Below are positions 44,443 to 52,787 of a stretch of DNA of 64,000 nucleotides, in pieces. Numbering within the stretch: the stretch's first letter is position 1; each line of letters starts with the position of its first letter. Both the position numbers and the translations under genes were made by a program. The DNA is from Enterobacter vonholyi (GTDB lineage Bacteria > Pseudomonadota > Gammaproteobacteria > Enterobacterales > Enterobacteriaceae), in the NCBI RefSeq assembly GCF_008364555.1, contig NZ_VTUC01000038.1, positions 273,170 through 337,169 on the forward strand, read 5' to 3'. The notes beneath the pieces were generated by a model. That model did not search any database and was not told where the DNA came from. It saw only the letters and a list, made by a program, of their open reading frames with translations.

Positions 44443-44849
44443 TGAAAAACACCACTATGCCGCCCCGGATCGACCTGGGGCTGTTCTTCCTGCGCCTGAC
44501 CGGCAGCCTGCTGCTGCTTTACGTGCACGGCCTGCCGAAGGTGCTGCACTTCAGCGAAGAGCTGACGCGCATTGAAGATCCGTTCGGCTTCGGGCCTTAC
44601 GCCAGCCTGATCCCGGCGATTGTCGCCGAGGTGATTTGCCCGCTGTTTATCATTGCGGGCGTCTACACCCGCCTGGCGTGCCTGCCGATTATCGCCGTGC
44701 TGCTGGTGGCGATGCTGGCGGTCCACCCGAACTGGTCGATTGCCGAAGGGCAGTTTGGCTGGCTGCTGCTGATTATCTTCACCACCCTTGCCCTCACCGG
44801 GCCGGGCCAGTGGCGACTGCAGCGTAAGGCAGCGGAGAGGTTCGCATGA
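44442..44849 (+). CDS. DoxX-family membrane protein
   Basis: A 135-residue protein with four membrane helices and the DoxX pattern LRLTGSLLLLYVHGLPKVLHF and VAEVICPLFIIAGVYTRLA. DoxX proteins are linked to quinone or redox roles. It overlaps both neighbours (amidohydrolase stop and MFS ATG), so the three are translationally coupled. Confidence 0.86.
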   Translation: MKNTTMPPRIDLGLFFLRLTGSLLLLYVHGLPKVLHFSEELTRIEDPFGFGPYASLIPAIVAEVICPLFIIAGVYTRLACLPIIAVLLVAMLAVHPNWSIAEGQFGWLLLIIFTTLALTGPGQWRLQRKAAERFA

Positions 44850-46465
44850 CCCAGGTTAACGACGTTCGCGACGCACACGTCGAGACGACGCCCGCATCGA
44901 CGGTTTCTCCCTGGCAGCCGCTGAGCCAGCCGGTGTTCCGCATGCTGTGGATCGCCACGGTGGTCTCTAACGTCGGCTCATGGATGAGCGACGTCGGCAT
45001 CAACTGGAGCATGCTGACCCTGAGCGCCGACCCGCTGGATATCGCGCTGGTGCAGGCGGCCAGCAGCCTGCCGATGTTCCTCTTCGCCCTGCCGTCCGGG
45101 GTGATGGCGGACATCGTTGACCGGCGTAAATACCTGCTCTTCTCCCAGCTGTGGGTGTTCATCGCCGCCGCCGGGCTGACGGTGCTTTCCTTCACCGGAC
45201 ACGTCACCCCCGCCGTTCTGCTGGTGGCGACGTTTCTGCTGAGCGTGGGGGCGGCGATGAGCTCGCCGCCGTTCCAGGCCGTGGTGCCCGATCTGGTGAG
45301 CAAGCCGGAGCTGGGCGCCGCCGTGGCGCTGAACTCGCTCGGGGTGAACATCAGCCGGGCGATTGGCCCCGCGCTGGGCGGTTTCCTGCTGTCGCTCGCC
45401 GGGCCGTGGATGGTGTTCGCCCTGAACGCGCTGTCCGTGATTGGCGTGGCGTGGGTGCTGTGGCGCTGGCGTCCGGCCCCGCCCATTCAGCGTCTGCCGC
45501 CGGAGCACTTTTTCTCTGCGGTGCGCACCGGCATCCGCTACGTGCACGCCGCCCCGGTGCTGCGCAACGTGCTGGTGCGTACCGTGGCCTTCTTCGTTTT
45601 CGGAAGCGCGGGCTGGGCACTGCTGCCGCTGGTGGCGCGCCGCGAGCTGGGCTTAGGCCCGGCGGGTTACGGCGTGATGCTGGCGTGCATTGGCCTGGGC
45701 GCCATTGCCGGGGCCATTCTGCTGCCGCGCCTGCGCCAGCGGCTGAACGCCGACCGGCTGATGGTGGCCGCGAGCCTGGTCTTTGCCCTCACCATGCTGG
45801 CGCTGGCGTTTGTGCGCCACGTCTGGCTGCTCAACCTGTTTGAGTTCTTCACCGGCTTCGCGTGGATTGCGGTGCTCTCGACGCTGAACCTCGGCGCGCA
45901 GCGCAGCGCCGCCCGCTGGGTGAAGGCCCGTGCGCTGGCGGTTTACCTGACGGTGTTCTTCGGCTCAATGACCACGGGCAGCGCCATCTGGGGGCAGATT
46001 GCCTCCCGGTTCGGCACCCCGACCGCGCTGGTTGTCGCCACGCTGGGGATGGTGCTGGCAAGCGCCACCGTGTTCCGCTGGAAGCTTGAGAAAGACCCGG
46101 AATTAAACCTCGACCTGAGCGGACAGCCGCTGGACGGCGTGGAGATCGACCTGCCGAACGAGCGCGGCCCGGTGCTGGTCTCGCACGAGTACATCATCGA
46201 CCCGCACAACGCGAAACCCTTCCTGGAGGCGGTCCACGAGCTGCGCAGGGTGCGACGCCGCGCAGGCGCGATGAGCTGGGCGGTATATGAGGATATTGAG
46301 CGCCCCGGCCTGTTTATTGAGACCTTCCTGATGGGCTCGTGGATAGAGCATCTGCGCCAGCAGGAGCGCCACACCATGAATGACCTCCTGCTGCAAAGCC
46401 GCGTTCTGGCTTTTCATCAGGGCACAACATCACCGGCAATTCGTTATCTGGTCGCGCCGGTATAA
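44846..46465 (+). CDS. MFS transporter with C-terminal ABM-like extension
   Basis: A 539-residue protein. Residues about 20-415 form an MFS transporter of the EntS/DHA3 type (LPSGVMADIVDRRKYLLF as motif A). The last 110 residues (SHEYIIDPHNAKPFLEAV, then AMSWAVYEDIERPGLFIE) resemble an antibiotic-biosynthesis-monooxygenase-like domain, a fusion seen in this transporter subgroup. It probably exports a product or substrate analogue of the neighbouring hydrolases. Confidence 0.86.
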   Translation: MTQVNDVRDAHVETTPASTVSPWQPLSQPVFRMLWIATVVSNVGSWMSDVGINWSMLTLSADPLDIALVQAASSLPMFLFALPSGVMADIVDRRKYLLFSQLWVFIAAAGLTVLSFTGHVTPAVLLVATFLLSVGAAMSSPPFQAVVPDLVSKPELGAAVALNSLGVNISRAIGPALGGFLLSLAGPWMVFALNALSVIGVAWVLWRWRPAPPIQRLPPEHFFSAVRTGIRYVHAAPVLRNVLVRTVAFFVFGSAGWALLPLVARRELGLGPAGYGVMLACIGLGAIAGAILLPRLRQRLNADRLMVAASLVFALTMLALAFVRHVWLLNLFEFFTGFAWIAVLSTLNLGAQRSAARWVKARALAVYLTVFFGSMTTGSAIWGQIASRFGTPTALVVATLGMVLASATVFRWKLEKDPELNLDLSGQPLDGVEIDLPNERGPVLVSHEYIIDPHNAKPFLEAVHELRRVRRRAGAMSWAVYEDIERPGLFIETFLMGSWIEHLRQQERHTMNDLLLQSRVLAFHQGTTSPAIRYLVAPV

Positions 46466-46495
46466 CCATAACCATCACCTGCACAGGAACACACT

Positions 46496-47317
46496 ATGGC
46501 AACGTTTAAGGCAAAAGACGGCACGCAGATTTACTACAAAGAAGGCGGCGCGGGCAAACCGATTCTCTTCAGCCACGGCTGGCCGCTGGACGGCGACATG
46601 TGGGACAGCCAGTTGAACTACCTGGCCGAGCGCGGTTTCCGCGCCATCGCCTTTGACCGTCGCGGGTTTGGCCGCTCGGATCAGCCGTGGAACGGCTACG
46701 ACTACGACACCTTTGCGTCCGACATCAACGATCTGATCACCACCCTGGACCTGCGCGAAGTGACGCTGGTGGGCTTCTCCATGGGCGGCGGCGACGTGAC
46801 GCGCTACATCAACAACTACGGCAGCGCGCGCGTGGCCGGTCTGGCGCTGCTGGGCGCGGTGACGCCAATATTCGGCAAATCCGACTCCTTCCCGCAGGGT
46901 GTGGATCAAAGCGTGTTCGACGGCATTCGCGACGGGCTGCGTAAAGATCGCGCCCAGTTCATCAGCGACTTCGCCACCCCGTTCTACGGCACCAACGCCG
47001 GGCAGACCGTCTCTGCCGGAGCCCTGACCCAGACGCTGAACATCGCCCTGCTGGCGTCCCTGAAGGGCACTATCGACTGCGTGACCGCGTTCGGCGAAAC
47101 CGACTTCCGTCCGGATATGGCGAAAATCGACGTGCCGACGCTGGTGATCCACGGCAGCAACGACCAGATCGTGCCGTTTGAAAGCACCGGCAAGCTGGCG
47201 GCAGAGATGATTAAAAACGCCACGCTGAAGGTGTACGACAACGCGCCGCACGGCTTCGCGCTGACCCACCAGGACCAGCTCAACGAAGATCTGCTGGCGT
47301 TTGTGAAGTCGCTGTAA
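46496..47317 (+). CDS. Alpha/beta hydrolase (non-haem chloroperoxidase/esterase type)
   Basis: A 273-residue alpha/beta hydrolase with nucleophile S95 in GFSMGGG, oxyanion segment SHGWPLDG and the acid and His in HGSNDQIVPFE and NAPHGFALTH. Proteins of this sub-family are called arylesterases or cofactor-free haloperoxidases. It is the fourth gene of the plus-strand operon, after a 30-base gap with its own AGGA site. Its 3' end overlaps the converging sugar transporter gene by 38 bases. Confidence 0.88.
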   Translation: MATFKAKDGTQIYYKEGGAGKPILFSHGWPLDGDMWDSQLNYLAERGFRAIAFDRRGFGRSDQPWNGYDYDTFASDINDLITTLDLREVTLVGFSMGGGDVTRYINNYGSARVAGLALLGAVTPIFGKSDSFPQGVDQSVFDGIRDGLRKDRAQFISDFATPFYGTNAGQTVSAGALTQTLNIALLASLKGTIDCVTAFGETDFRPDMAKIDVPTLVIHGSNDQIVPFESTGKLAAEMIKNATLKVYDNAPHGFALTHQDQLNEDLLAFVKSL

Positions 47318-48701
47318 TTTTCTGTAGGCCGGGTAAGGCGCAGCCGCCACCCGGCGCTTTCGCAGACGCGTTCCGCTCCGCCAGCAGCCGACAAATCTCC
47401 GTGTGCTTCTCCTCGGTAAAGGTAAAGCGCGACATAAAGCCCATGCGGATCAGCGAGCCTATCGCCGGCAGCAGGCAGATCCCGAAGAACAGCCCCGACA
47501 GCACGCTCTCGCTCTGAATTTGCGCCTGCGGCACGTAGCCGATCATCGTCAGAAACACGCCGATCAACCCGCCGCCCACCGCCACCGACATCTTGCCGGT
47601 GAAGGTCTGCCCGGAGAAGGTGATCGCCGCGCAGCGCTTGTGAGTGTGGTACTCCGCGTACTCAATGGTGTCGGCAATCATCGATGAGGTGAGGATGTTG
47701 GTCATCATCACGAACAGCGTGCTCAGGCCGAGCAGAATAAACAGCATCGTCACCTGCTGATAGCCGACAAACCACATCACCACGCGCACCGCCACGTCCA
47801 GCCCGCAGAGGATCATAAACAGCTTCCGCTTCTGCATCCGGCGCGTCAGCATTGGGGCGACCAGGCACAGCACCGCCGCGACTATCCCCATCACGCCAAT
47901 CGCCATTTGCAGGCTGCCGTCGCCCAGGTTGTTGATAAAGAAGTAGATATAGAGCCCGCCCGCCACGTTGTGGAACACGCAGAAAAAGAACGACAGCAGG
48001 ACGATAAACAGCGGCTTGTTCTGGCGCAGGTTGTGGAAGGTGTCGCGGATGGTCACCTTCTCCGGGCTCGGCGGCACGCGCTCTTTGATCTGCATAAAGC
48101 CGTTGAGCATCAGCGGCAGGCCCACCAGCATCATCACCAGCGCCGCCATAAAGTAGCCTTTGTCATTGCTGTACTGGGCGAAGTAGGCCGCCAGCTTCGG
48201 GAAGAAGATGTTGGCGCAGGCAATCCCGGCGTTCACCCCGAGCATCGCCGCCGTCACCGCGCGGGTGCGCTGCCCGGAGTCGTTGGTCATCACTGACGAC
48301 ATCGACCAGAACGGGATATCGGAGATGGCGTACAGCGTCCCCCACAGAATATAGGTCACCCCGGCGTAGAGGATTTTGGTGGTCATGTCCGCTTCGATTT
48401 TATAGAACGACAGCAGCGTGACGCCGGTGATCAGCAGCGGGGCGATCAGCAAGAAGTGGCGAAATTTGCCGAACCGGCTGTTAATGGTGTCCATGATGCT
48501 GGCAAACAGCGGATCGTGTACCGCGTCCCACGCGCGGGCAATCAGGAAGATGGTGCTCGCCGCCAGCGCCGAAATCCCCAGCACGTCGGTGTAAAAATAG
48601 TTAATAAACGAACCCACTAAACCAAAGCTAAAACACTGACCTAAACCATAACCAAAATAAGACCACAGCTCGCGAGACGGTATTTTCATTGTCGTTGCCA
48701 T
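47280..48701 (-). CDS. GPH-family sugar:cation symporter
   Basis: A 473-residue membrane protein with 12 helices of the glycoside-pentoside-hexuronide family (GYGLGQCFSFGLVGSFINYFY and ARAWDAVHDPLFASIMD at the N-terminus). The last 25 residues run through the REP element at 47324 and into the neighbouring hydrolase gene, so the C-terminus may have been extended by repeat insertion. It follows the GH5-like hydrolase gene, which suggests uptake of the oligosaccharide that enzyme cleaves. Confidence 0.87.
   Translation of the reverse strand: MATTMKIPSRELWSYFGYGLGQCFSFGLVGSFINYFYTDVLGISALAASTIFLIARAWDAVHDPLFASIMDTINSRFGKFRHFLLIAPLLITGVTLLSFYKIEADMTTKILYAGVTYILWGTLYAISDIPFWSMSSVMTNDSGQRTRAVTAAMLGVNAGIACANIFFPKLAAYFAQYSNDKGYFMAALVMMLVGLPLMLNGFMQIKERVPPSPEKVTIRDTFHNLRQNKPLFIVLLSFFFCVFHNVAGGLYIYFFINNLGDGSLQMAIGVMGIVAAVLCLVAPMLTRRMQKRKLFMILCGLDVAVRVVMWFVGYQQVTMLFILLGLSTLFVMMTNILTSSMIADTIEYAEYHTHKRCAAITFSGQTFTGKMSVAVGGGLIGVFLTMIGYVPQAQIQSESVLSGLFFGICLLPAIGSLIRMGFMSRFTFTEEKHTEICRLLAERNASAKAPGGGCALPGLQKITATSQTPADLR
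47324..47355. repeat. REP-like palindromic element inside a coding end
   Basis: GTAGGCCGGGTAAGGCGCAG and its complementary arm GCCACCCGGC. It lies directly after the hydrolase stop codon and inside the 3' end of the symporter reading frame. Confidence 0.75.
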
Positions 48702-48722
48702 TGTTATATGCCTGCCTGGTTG

Positions 48723-48742
48723 CCCGGCGGTGGACCGCCGGG
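48723..48742 (-). promoter_or_regulatory. Intercistronic hairpin between hydrolase and symporter genes
   Basis: CCCGGCGG/CCGCCGGG perfect eight-base stem with a four-base loop, in the 47-base gap between the two genes. There is no T-tract, so it is more likely to set transcript stability or the ratio of the two proteins than to end transcription. Confidence 0.55.
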
Positions 48743-48748
48743 TCGATA

Positions 48749-49840
48749 TTATTTGTCCTGCGCCTGAGGGGCGATCTTGCGCAGCTGCTGCATCAGGGCG
48801 ATTTCACGGCGCGAGAACGGAATACCGTTTTCCTCAAACACGTCGTGGAACCAGAGGCGGCAGTAGTCCGTGGACTCTTTCATCACCACCGGCCACGGTA
48901 GCCAGGTCTGGGTTTTGCCGCGCACCAGCCCCCACTGGTACGGCGCGACCTTCGCCGCGTACATCAGCGGGAGCTGCTCTTCGATGGTGCTGCCCACGTG
49001 GCGCGCCAGCCATTCGGTGCAGAACAGCGGGCGACCGAGCGCCTGCAGCTGCTGGATAATTGCCGTCATGCGTCCCGTGTGGGTGTAGGCGTGGAAGCTC
49101 ACCACGTCCGAGAGCGCCAGCGCGGTCTGGTCCAGCGGATGCCGGAAGAACGTCTCGCCCTCCTCTTCCGGCGGCAGACGCCAGGCGCAGACGGTGAGCG
49201 GCTGGGTCGGGTCTTCTTCTCGCACCCACTGGAACGCAAGCTTCATCAGCGCGTGGGCGCAGGTCTCCAGCTTCGCGTCGTATTGCACCTCCTGCGTGCC
49301 GGTCGCGAAAATGCCGCGGTTGCCCGGCTCGTTGTAGAGATCCCACAGCAGCACGCGCTTATCCTCGCGGAACTGGCGGACAACGTCGCGGATATAGCGT
49401 TCAATGTCTGCCCAACAGTCCGGATCGCACACCTTGTCGCGCCCCGGGCTCGCCGCCGCCTGGCTGTTGTGCTTGCCCGGCACCGGCGGCTTTTGCGGGC
49501 CGAGGTAAGGCTCGTCGCCGGAGAAGCCGCAGTCGTCCATCAGGGTCAGCATGGTGCTGAACCCGTGACCGTCGGCAATCGTCAAAAACCGGTCAATGCG
49601 CGCCATCAGCCCGTCGCGGTCGTGCTCCCAGACGATAAACGGCAGGTTGATGCGCAGGGTGTTGTAGCCCGCCTCCGCCGCCCAGCCCAGCTCGCGGTCA
49701 ATCGTCCCGACATCGAAGGTCTCTGCCTGCCAGATATCGGTCCAGTTCACCGCCGTCGACGGCAGATAGTTAAACCCGCACAGCCAGCCCTTCTGCTGAT
49801 ACCACGCCTGTGCCTGCTCCCTGCTCCACTGCTCTTTCAT
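48749..49840 (-). CDS. GH5-like glycoside hydrolase
   Basis: A 363-residue TIM-barrel glycosidase without signal peptide, so it acts in the cytoplasm. The acid/base is E171 in [10 protein letters not shown] and the nucleophile E276 in [10 protein letters not shown], the clan A pattern. It probably cleaves a beta-linked oligosaccharide imported by the downstream symporter. A nine-base inverted repeat just before its start is a candidate operator for the divergent LacI regulator. Confidence 0.85.
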   Translation of the reverse strand: MKEQWSREQAQAWYQQKGWLCGFNYLPSTAVNWTDIWQAETFDVGTIDRELGWAAEAGYNTLRINLPFIVWEHDRDGLMARIDRFLTIADGHGFSTMLTLMDDCGFSGDEPYLGPQKPPVPGKHNSQAAASPGRDKVCDPDCWADIERYIRDVVRQFREDKRVLLWDLYNEPGNRGIFATGTQEVQYDAKLETCAHALMKLAFQWVREEDPTQPLTVCAWRLPPEEEGETFFRHPLDQTALALSDVVSFHAYTHTGRMTAIIQQLQALGRPLFCTEWLARHVGSTIEEQLPLMYAAKVAPYQWGLVRGKTQTWLPWPVVMKESTDYCRLWFHDVFEENGIPFSRREIALMQQLRKIAPQAQDK

Positions 49841-49858
49841 TACGCGTCCTCTTACTGA

Positions 49859-49881
49859 TAATATTTAGCTAATAAATATTA
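49859..49881. promoter_or_regulatory. Candidate LacI-type operator
   Basis: TAATATTTA-GCTAA-TAAATATTA: perfect nine-base arms, starting 19 bases upstream of the GH5-like gene, in the divergent region with the LacI regulator. Sequence-specific binding is inferred from position and symmetry. Confidence 0.5.
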
Positions 49882-50025
49882 GCTGCGGGATAAATGCGCA
49901 ATTTGCCGCACGAAGAAAAGCGATGCCTCTCACAAAGTTCACGCTTCGATGAATGAGAAACGTGATCGACGGCGCTAAAGCGTGCGGTTAGGGTATGATG
50001 CGAAATCGCGAAAGGGAGAGGACGG

Positions 50026-51033
50026 ATGAAGCGAAAAACGAAAGTGACGATGAACGATATTGCGCGGGCGGCGGGCGTGTCGCAGGCGACGGTATCGCTG
50101 GTGCTTAACCAGTCCCGCAACATCAAGCTCAGCGATGACACCCGCCAGCGGGTGATTGGCGTCGCTACCGAGCTCGGCTACGACCGCCTCCCCGCCGTTC
50201 ACGCCCCGCGCAACCAGGAAGAGATCGCCCTGCTGGTCAGCTCGCTGCAGAGCTTTGACCCGTTTATCGACGCCATCAGCCAGGCGCGGGAAGCGGCGTG
50301 GCGCAACGAGACCCTGCTCACCGTCTACGACTACGGCGACGACATCGAGCTAGCGCTGAACATCATCCGCCAGCTGGAGAAGCGCAACTGCATCGGGATT
50401 ATCCTCGCCTCCCCGATCACCACGCTGGTGGACATGACGGCATTCCAGGACTGCACCCGCATCCCGCTGGTGCTGCTCAACCAGCGCGATCCCGGCTCGC
50501 CGCTGCTGCCGTCGTTTATCCCGGACGACTACGCCAACGCCTTTCAGGTCACTAAACACCTCATCGCCTGCGGGGCCACGCGCATCGCCCACATCACCGG
50601 CGAGAGCTGGATGGAGGCCTCACGCCAGCGTCTGGCAGGCTACCAGGCGGCATTGCAGCAGGCCGGACTCGCGTGCGACGACGGCCTGGTGCGCCAGACC
50701 AACTGGCAGTTCAGCGAGTCCTTTACCGCGACAGCTTCCCTACTGGAACTGGCCGAGCGCCCGGACGCCATCTTCTGCGCCAGCGACTGGCTGGCGATTG
50801 GCTGCTATCAGGCGCTGGCGGTGAATGGCGTGCGCATCCCGCAGGACATGCTGCTGGCGGGCTACGACGACCAGAAGATTTCCGAGCAGCTCACCCCGCC
50901 GCTGACCAGTATCCAGCTGCCCTACAGCGAGCTGGGACGGCTGGCGGTGGAGTACCTGTGCAATCAGGAAGATGCCGCCACGCACGTGACGCTGGCGGGC
51001 AGGCTGAAGGTGCGCGCCTCAAGCCTCGTCTGA
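50026..51033 (+). CDS. LacI-family transcriptional repressor
   Basis: A 335-residue regulator with the LacI HTH (residues 4-30; [21 protein letters not shown]) and a periplasmic-binding-like sugar-sensing domain (about 60-330). It is divergent from the GH5-like and symporter genes and is their likely repressor. Its 3' end overlaps the converging fosA gene by 15 bases. Confidence 0.92.
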   Translation: MKRKTKVTMNDIARAAGVSQATVSLVLNQSRNIKLSDDTRQRVIGVATELGYDRLPAVHAPRNQEEIALLVSSLQSFDPFIDAISQAREAAWRNETLLTVYDYGDDIELALNIIRQLEKRNCIGIILASPITTLVDMTAFQDCTRIPLVLLNQRDPGSPLLPSFIPDDYANAFQVTKHLIACGATRIAHITGESWMEASRQRLAGYQAALQQAGLACDDGLVRQTNWQFSESFTATASLLELAERPDAIFCASDWLAIGCYQALAVNGVRIPQDMLLAGYDDQKISEQLTPPLTSIQLPYSELGRLAVEYLCNQEDAATHVTLAGRLKVRASSLV

Positions 51034-51444
51034 GGTAAACACCATGCCCACATAGGGCTTCTCGCGGCACGCCGCCAGCCGCGCGGCGAGGCTGCCCACG
51101 TGCAGCTCCAGCTTGTGCCCGTCCGGGTCGAGAAAATAGAACGACGCCCCCTCGCTTTTGTTCTGCTTCCAGACGGTGACGCCCGCCTGCTCCAGCTTGT
51201 TCGAGAACGGTTCAAAATCAGCCTCCGCCACGGTAAACGCGTAGTGGGTATAGTCGCTCTCCTGCGGCGGCACGTAATAGCGCATCTCGTCGTACGACAG
51301 ACAGACCCAAAGATCGCCGCAGGTGAGATAAGCACCGGTATTCCAGCGGGCGTGCAGCGTCAGGCCCAGCAGCTCGTGCCAGAAGGTGAGGCTTTTTTGC
51401 AGGTCGCTGACCGCGAGGGTCAGATGGTTGAGTGATTGCAGCAT
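51019..51444 (-). CDS. fosA: Fosfomycin:glutathione transferase FosA
   Basis: A 141-residue VOC-fold enzyme that inactivates fosfomycin by adding glutathione. The metal ligands H7, H67 and E113 ([21 protein letters not shown]) are present, as is the K+-loop region around [12 protein letters not shown]. The ATG at 51444 (MLQSLNHL) is the family start; the upstream open frame is not coding. Chromosomal fosA is common in Enterobacter and Klebsiella and gives raised intrinsic resistance. It is divergent from the TrpRS leader. Confidence 0.93.
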   Translation of the reverse strand: MLQSLNHLTLAVSDLQKSLTFWHELLGLTLHARWNTGAYLTCGDLWVCLSYDEMRYYVPPQESDYTHYAFTVAEADFEPFSNKLEQAGVTVWKQNKSEGASFYFLDPDGHKLELHVGSLAARLAACREKPYVGMVFTSDEA

Positions 51445-51489
51445 GACGTGCCCTTTTGTTTTTCGCGCCGGACGTGGTACGGTAAAGAG

Positions 51490-51543
51490 ATGAACATAAA
51501 CCACGCCGTGCTCACCGTAAACCGCTGGTGGCTGCCTTCTTAA
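51490..51543 (+). CDS. Trp-rich leader peptide of the TrpRS gene
   Basis: A 17-codon open frame ([17 protein letters not shown]) with two adjacent Trp codons (51526-51531) placed exactly before an RNA hairpin. The stop codon lies inside the loop of the first hairpin. The ribosome binding site (GGTAAAGAG directly before ATG) is poorly spaced, and the frame is open further upstream with a possible GTG at 51448, so the true start is uncertain. Its role would be to sense charged tRNA-Trp. Confidence 0.65.
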   Translation: MNINHAVLTVNRWWLPS

Positions 51544-51600
51544 AGGCGGCACGGAGTAGTTTTCCCCATTTTCAGATAGCCGCCGAAAGGCGGCTTTCTC
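51531..51600 (+). promoter_or_regulatory. Tryptophan attenuator upstream of TrpRS
   Basis: Three pairing segments can be read. Segment 1 GCTGCCTT (51531-51538) pairs with segment 2 AAGGCGGC (51543-51550). Segment 2 can instead pair with segment 3 AGCCGCC (51578-51584). Segment 3 otherwise pairs with segment 4 GGCGGCT (51589-51595) around a GAAA loop, followed by TTCTC, forming a terminator. A ribosome stalled on the tandem Trp codons covers segment 1 and would favour the 2:3 antiterminator. The T-tract is weak. Confidence 0.65.
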
Positions 51601-51643
51601 ACATCTAAGACCCCTTTCGGCAACTGCCCATTAAGGAGTCTTT

Positions 51644-52645
51644 ATGAACAAGCAAACCATCCTCACCGGCGACCGCCCAACCGGTCCGCTGCACCTCGGC
51701 CACTTCGTCGGATCGCTGCGCCAGCGCGTGGCGCTGCAGCAGACGCACAACCAGTTTGTGCTGATTGCCGACCTGCAGGGGCTGACCGACAACGGCAGCA
51801 ACCCACAGAAGATCCGCGACAACATCCCCGAAGTGCTGGCCGACTACCTCGCCGCGGGCATCGACCCGAACCTGACCACGATCTGCCTGCAATCTGCCCT
51901 GCCCGCCCTCGCCGAGCTGACGATGCTGTATATGAATATCGTCACCGTCGCCCGCGTGGAGCGTAACCCGACGGTGAAAAACGAGATTGCGCAGAAGGGC
52001 TTCGCCCGCTCGCTGCCGGTCGGGTTTATGGCGTACCCCATCAGCCAGGCGGCGGACATCACCGCGTTTAAGGCCGAGTGCGTGCCCGTCGGCGACGACC
52101 AGCTGCCGATGATTGAGCAGACCAACGAGATTGTGCACAAGATGAACAGCCTGCTGCCCGCCCCGGTGCTGCGCCACTGCAAGGCGATGCTGAGCGACAC
52201 CAGCCGCCTGCCCGGCATCGACGGCAGCGCCAAGATGTCGAAATCGCTGGGCAACACGCTGCACCTTTCGGCCAGCGAAGAGACGATTCATCGTGCGGTG
52301 AGCGCCATGTACACCGACCCGAACCACCTGAAGGTGAGCGACCCGGGGCAGATTGAGGGGAACGTGGTGTTTACGTATCTCGACGCGTTTCATCCGGACA
52401 AGGAGAAAGTGGCGGCGATGAAGGCGCACTATCAGGCGGGCGGGCTGGGCGACCGGGCGTGCAAGAACGAGCTGGAGGCGTGTTTGCAGGAGCTGATTGC
52501 GCCGATGCGGGAGCGGAGGGCGATGTATATGCAGGATAAGGGCGAGCTGATGGCGATGCTGAAGCGCGGGACGGAGCGGGCGCAGGGAGTGACGCAGGAG
52601 ACGTTGAAGGAGGTGAAGGTTGGGCTGGGGGTGCCGGTGTTTTGA
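51644..52645 (+). CDS. trpS: Second tryptophanyl-tRNA synthetase
   Basis: A 333-residue class I aminoacyl-tRNA synthetase with HIGH-type motif HLGH (17-20) in PTGPLHLGHF and KMSKS at 197-201. It is very different from the E. coli housekeeping TrpRS and belongs to another branch, so the genome most likely has a second, standard trpS elsewhere. Auxiliary TrpRS enzymes can confer resistance to TrpRS inhibitors such as indolmycin. AAGGAG precedes the start. Expression is probably governed by the Trp leader and attenuator just upstream. Confidence 0.88.
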   Translation: MNKQTILTGDRPTGPLHLGHFVGSLRQRVALQQTHNQFVLIADLQGLTDNGSNPQKIRDNIPEVLADYLAAGIDPNLTTICLQSALPALAELTMLYMNIVTVARVERNPTVKNEIAQKGFARSLPVGFMAYPISQAADITAFKAECVPVGDDQLPMIEQTNEIVHKMNSLLPAPVLRHCKAMLSDTSRLPGIDGSAKMSKSLGNTLHLSASEETIHRAVSAMYTDPNHLKVSDPGQIEGNVVFTYLDAFHPDKEKVAAMKAHYQAGGLGDRACKNELEACLQELIAPMRERRAMYMQDKGELMAMLKRGTERAQGVTQETLKEVKVGLGVPVF

Positions 52646-52739
52646 TTAGGTGAATTAATTGAGGTTGGGCGGTGAAGTGTGTAAGAATGGCACCGACAAA
52701 ATGTTTTTAAGGGTTAATAGACATGATTTTATTAAACCT

Positions 52740-52773
52740 CCTGAGCACCCTGTGATTTATAAGGGTGCTCAGG
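52740..52773. terminator. Long perfect hairpin between TrpRS and helicase genes
   Basis: Twelve-base arms CCTGAGCACCCT/AGGGTGCTCAGG around a ten-base loop, between two convergent genes. No long T-tract follows on either strand, but the stem strength and position fit a shared terminator. Confidence 0.6.
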
Positions 52774-52787
52774 CACTGTATATCTTT

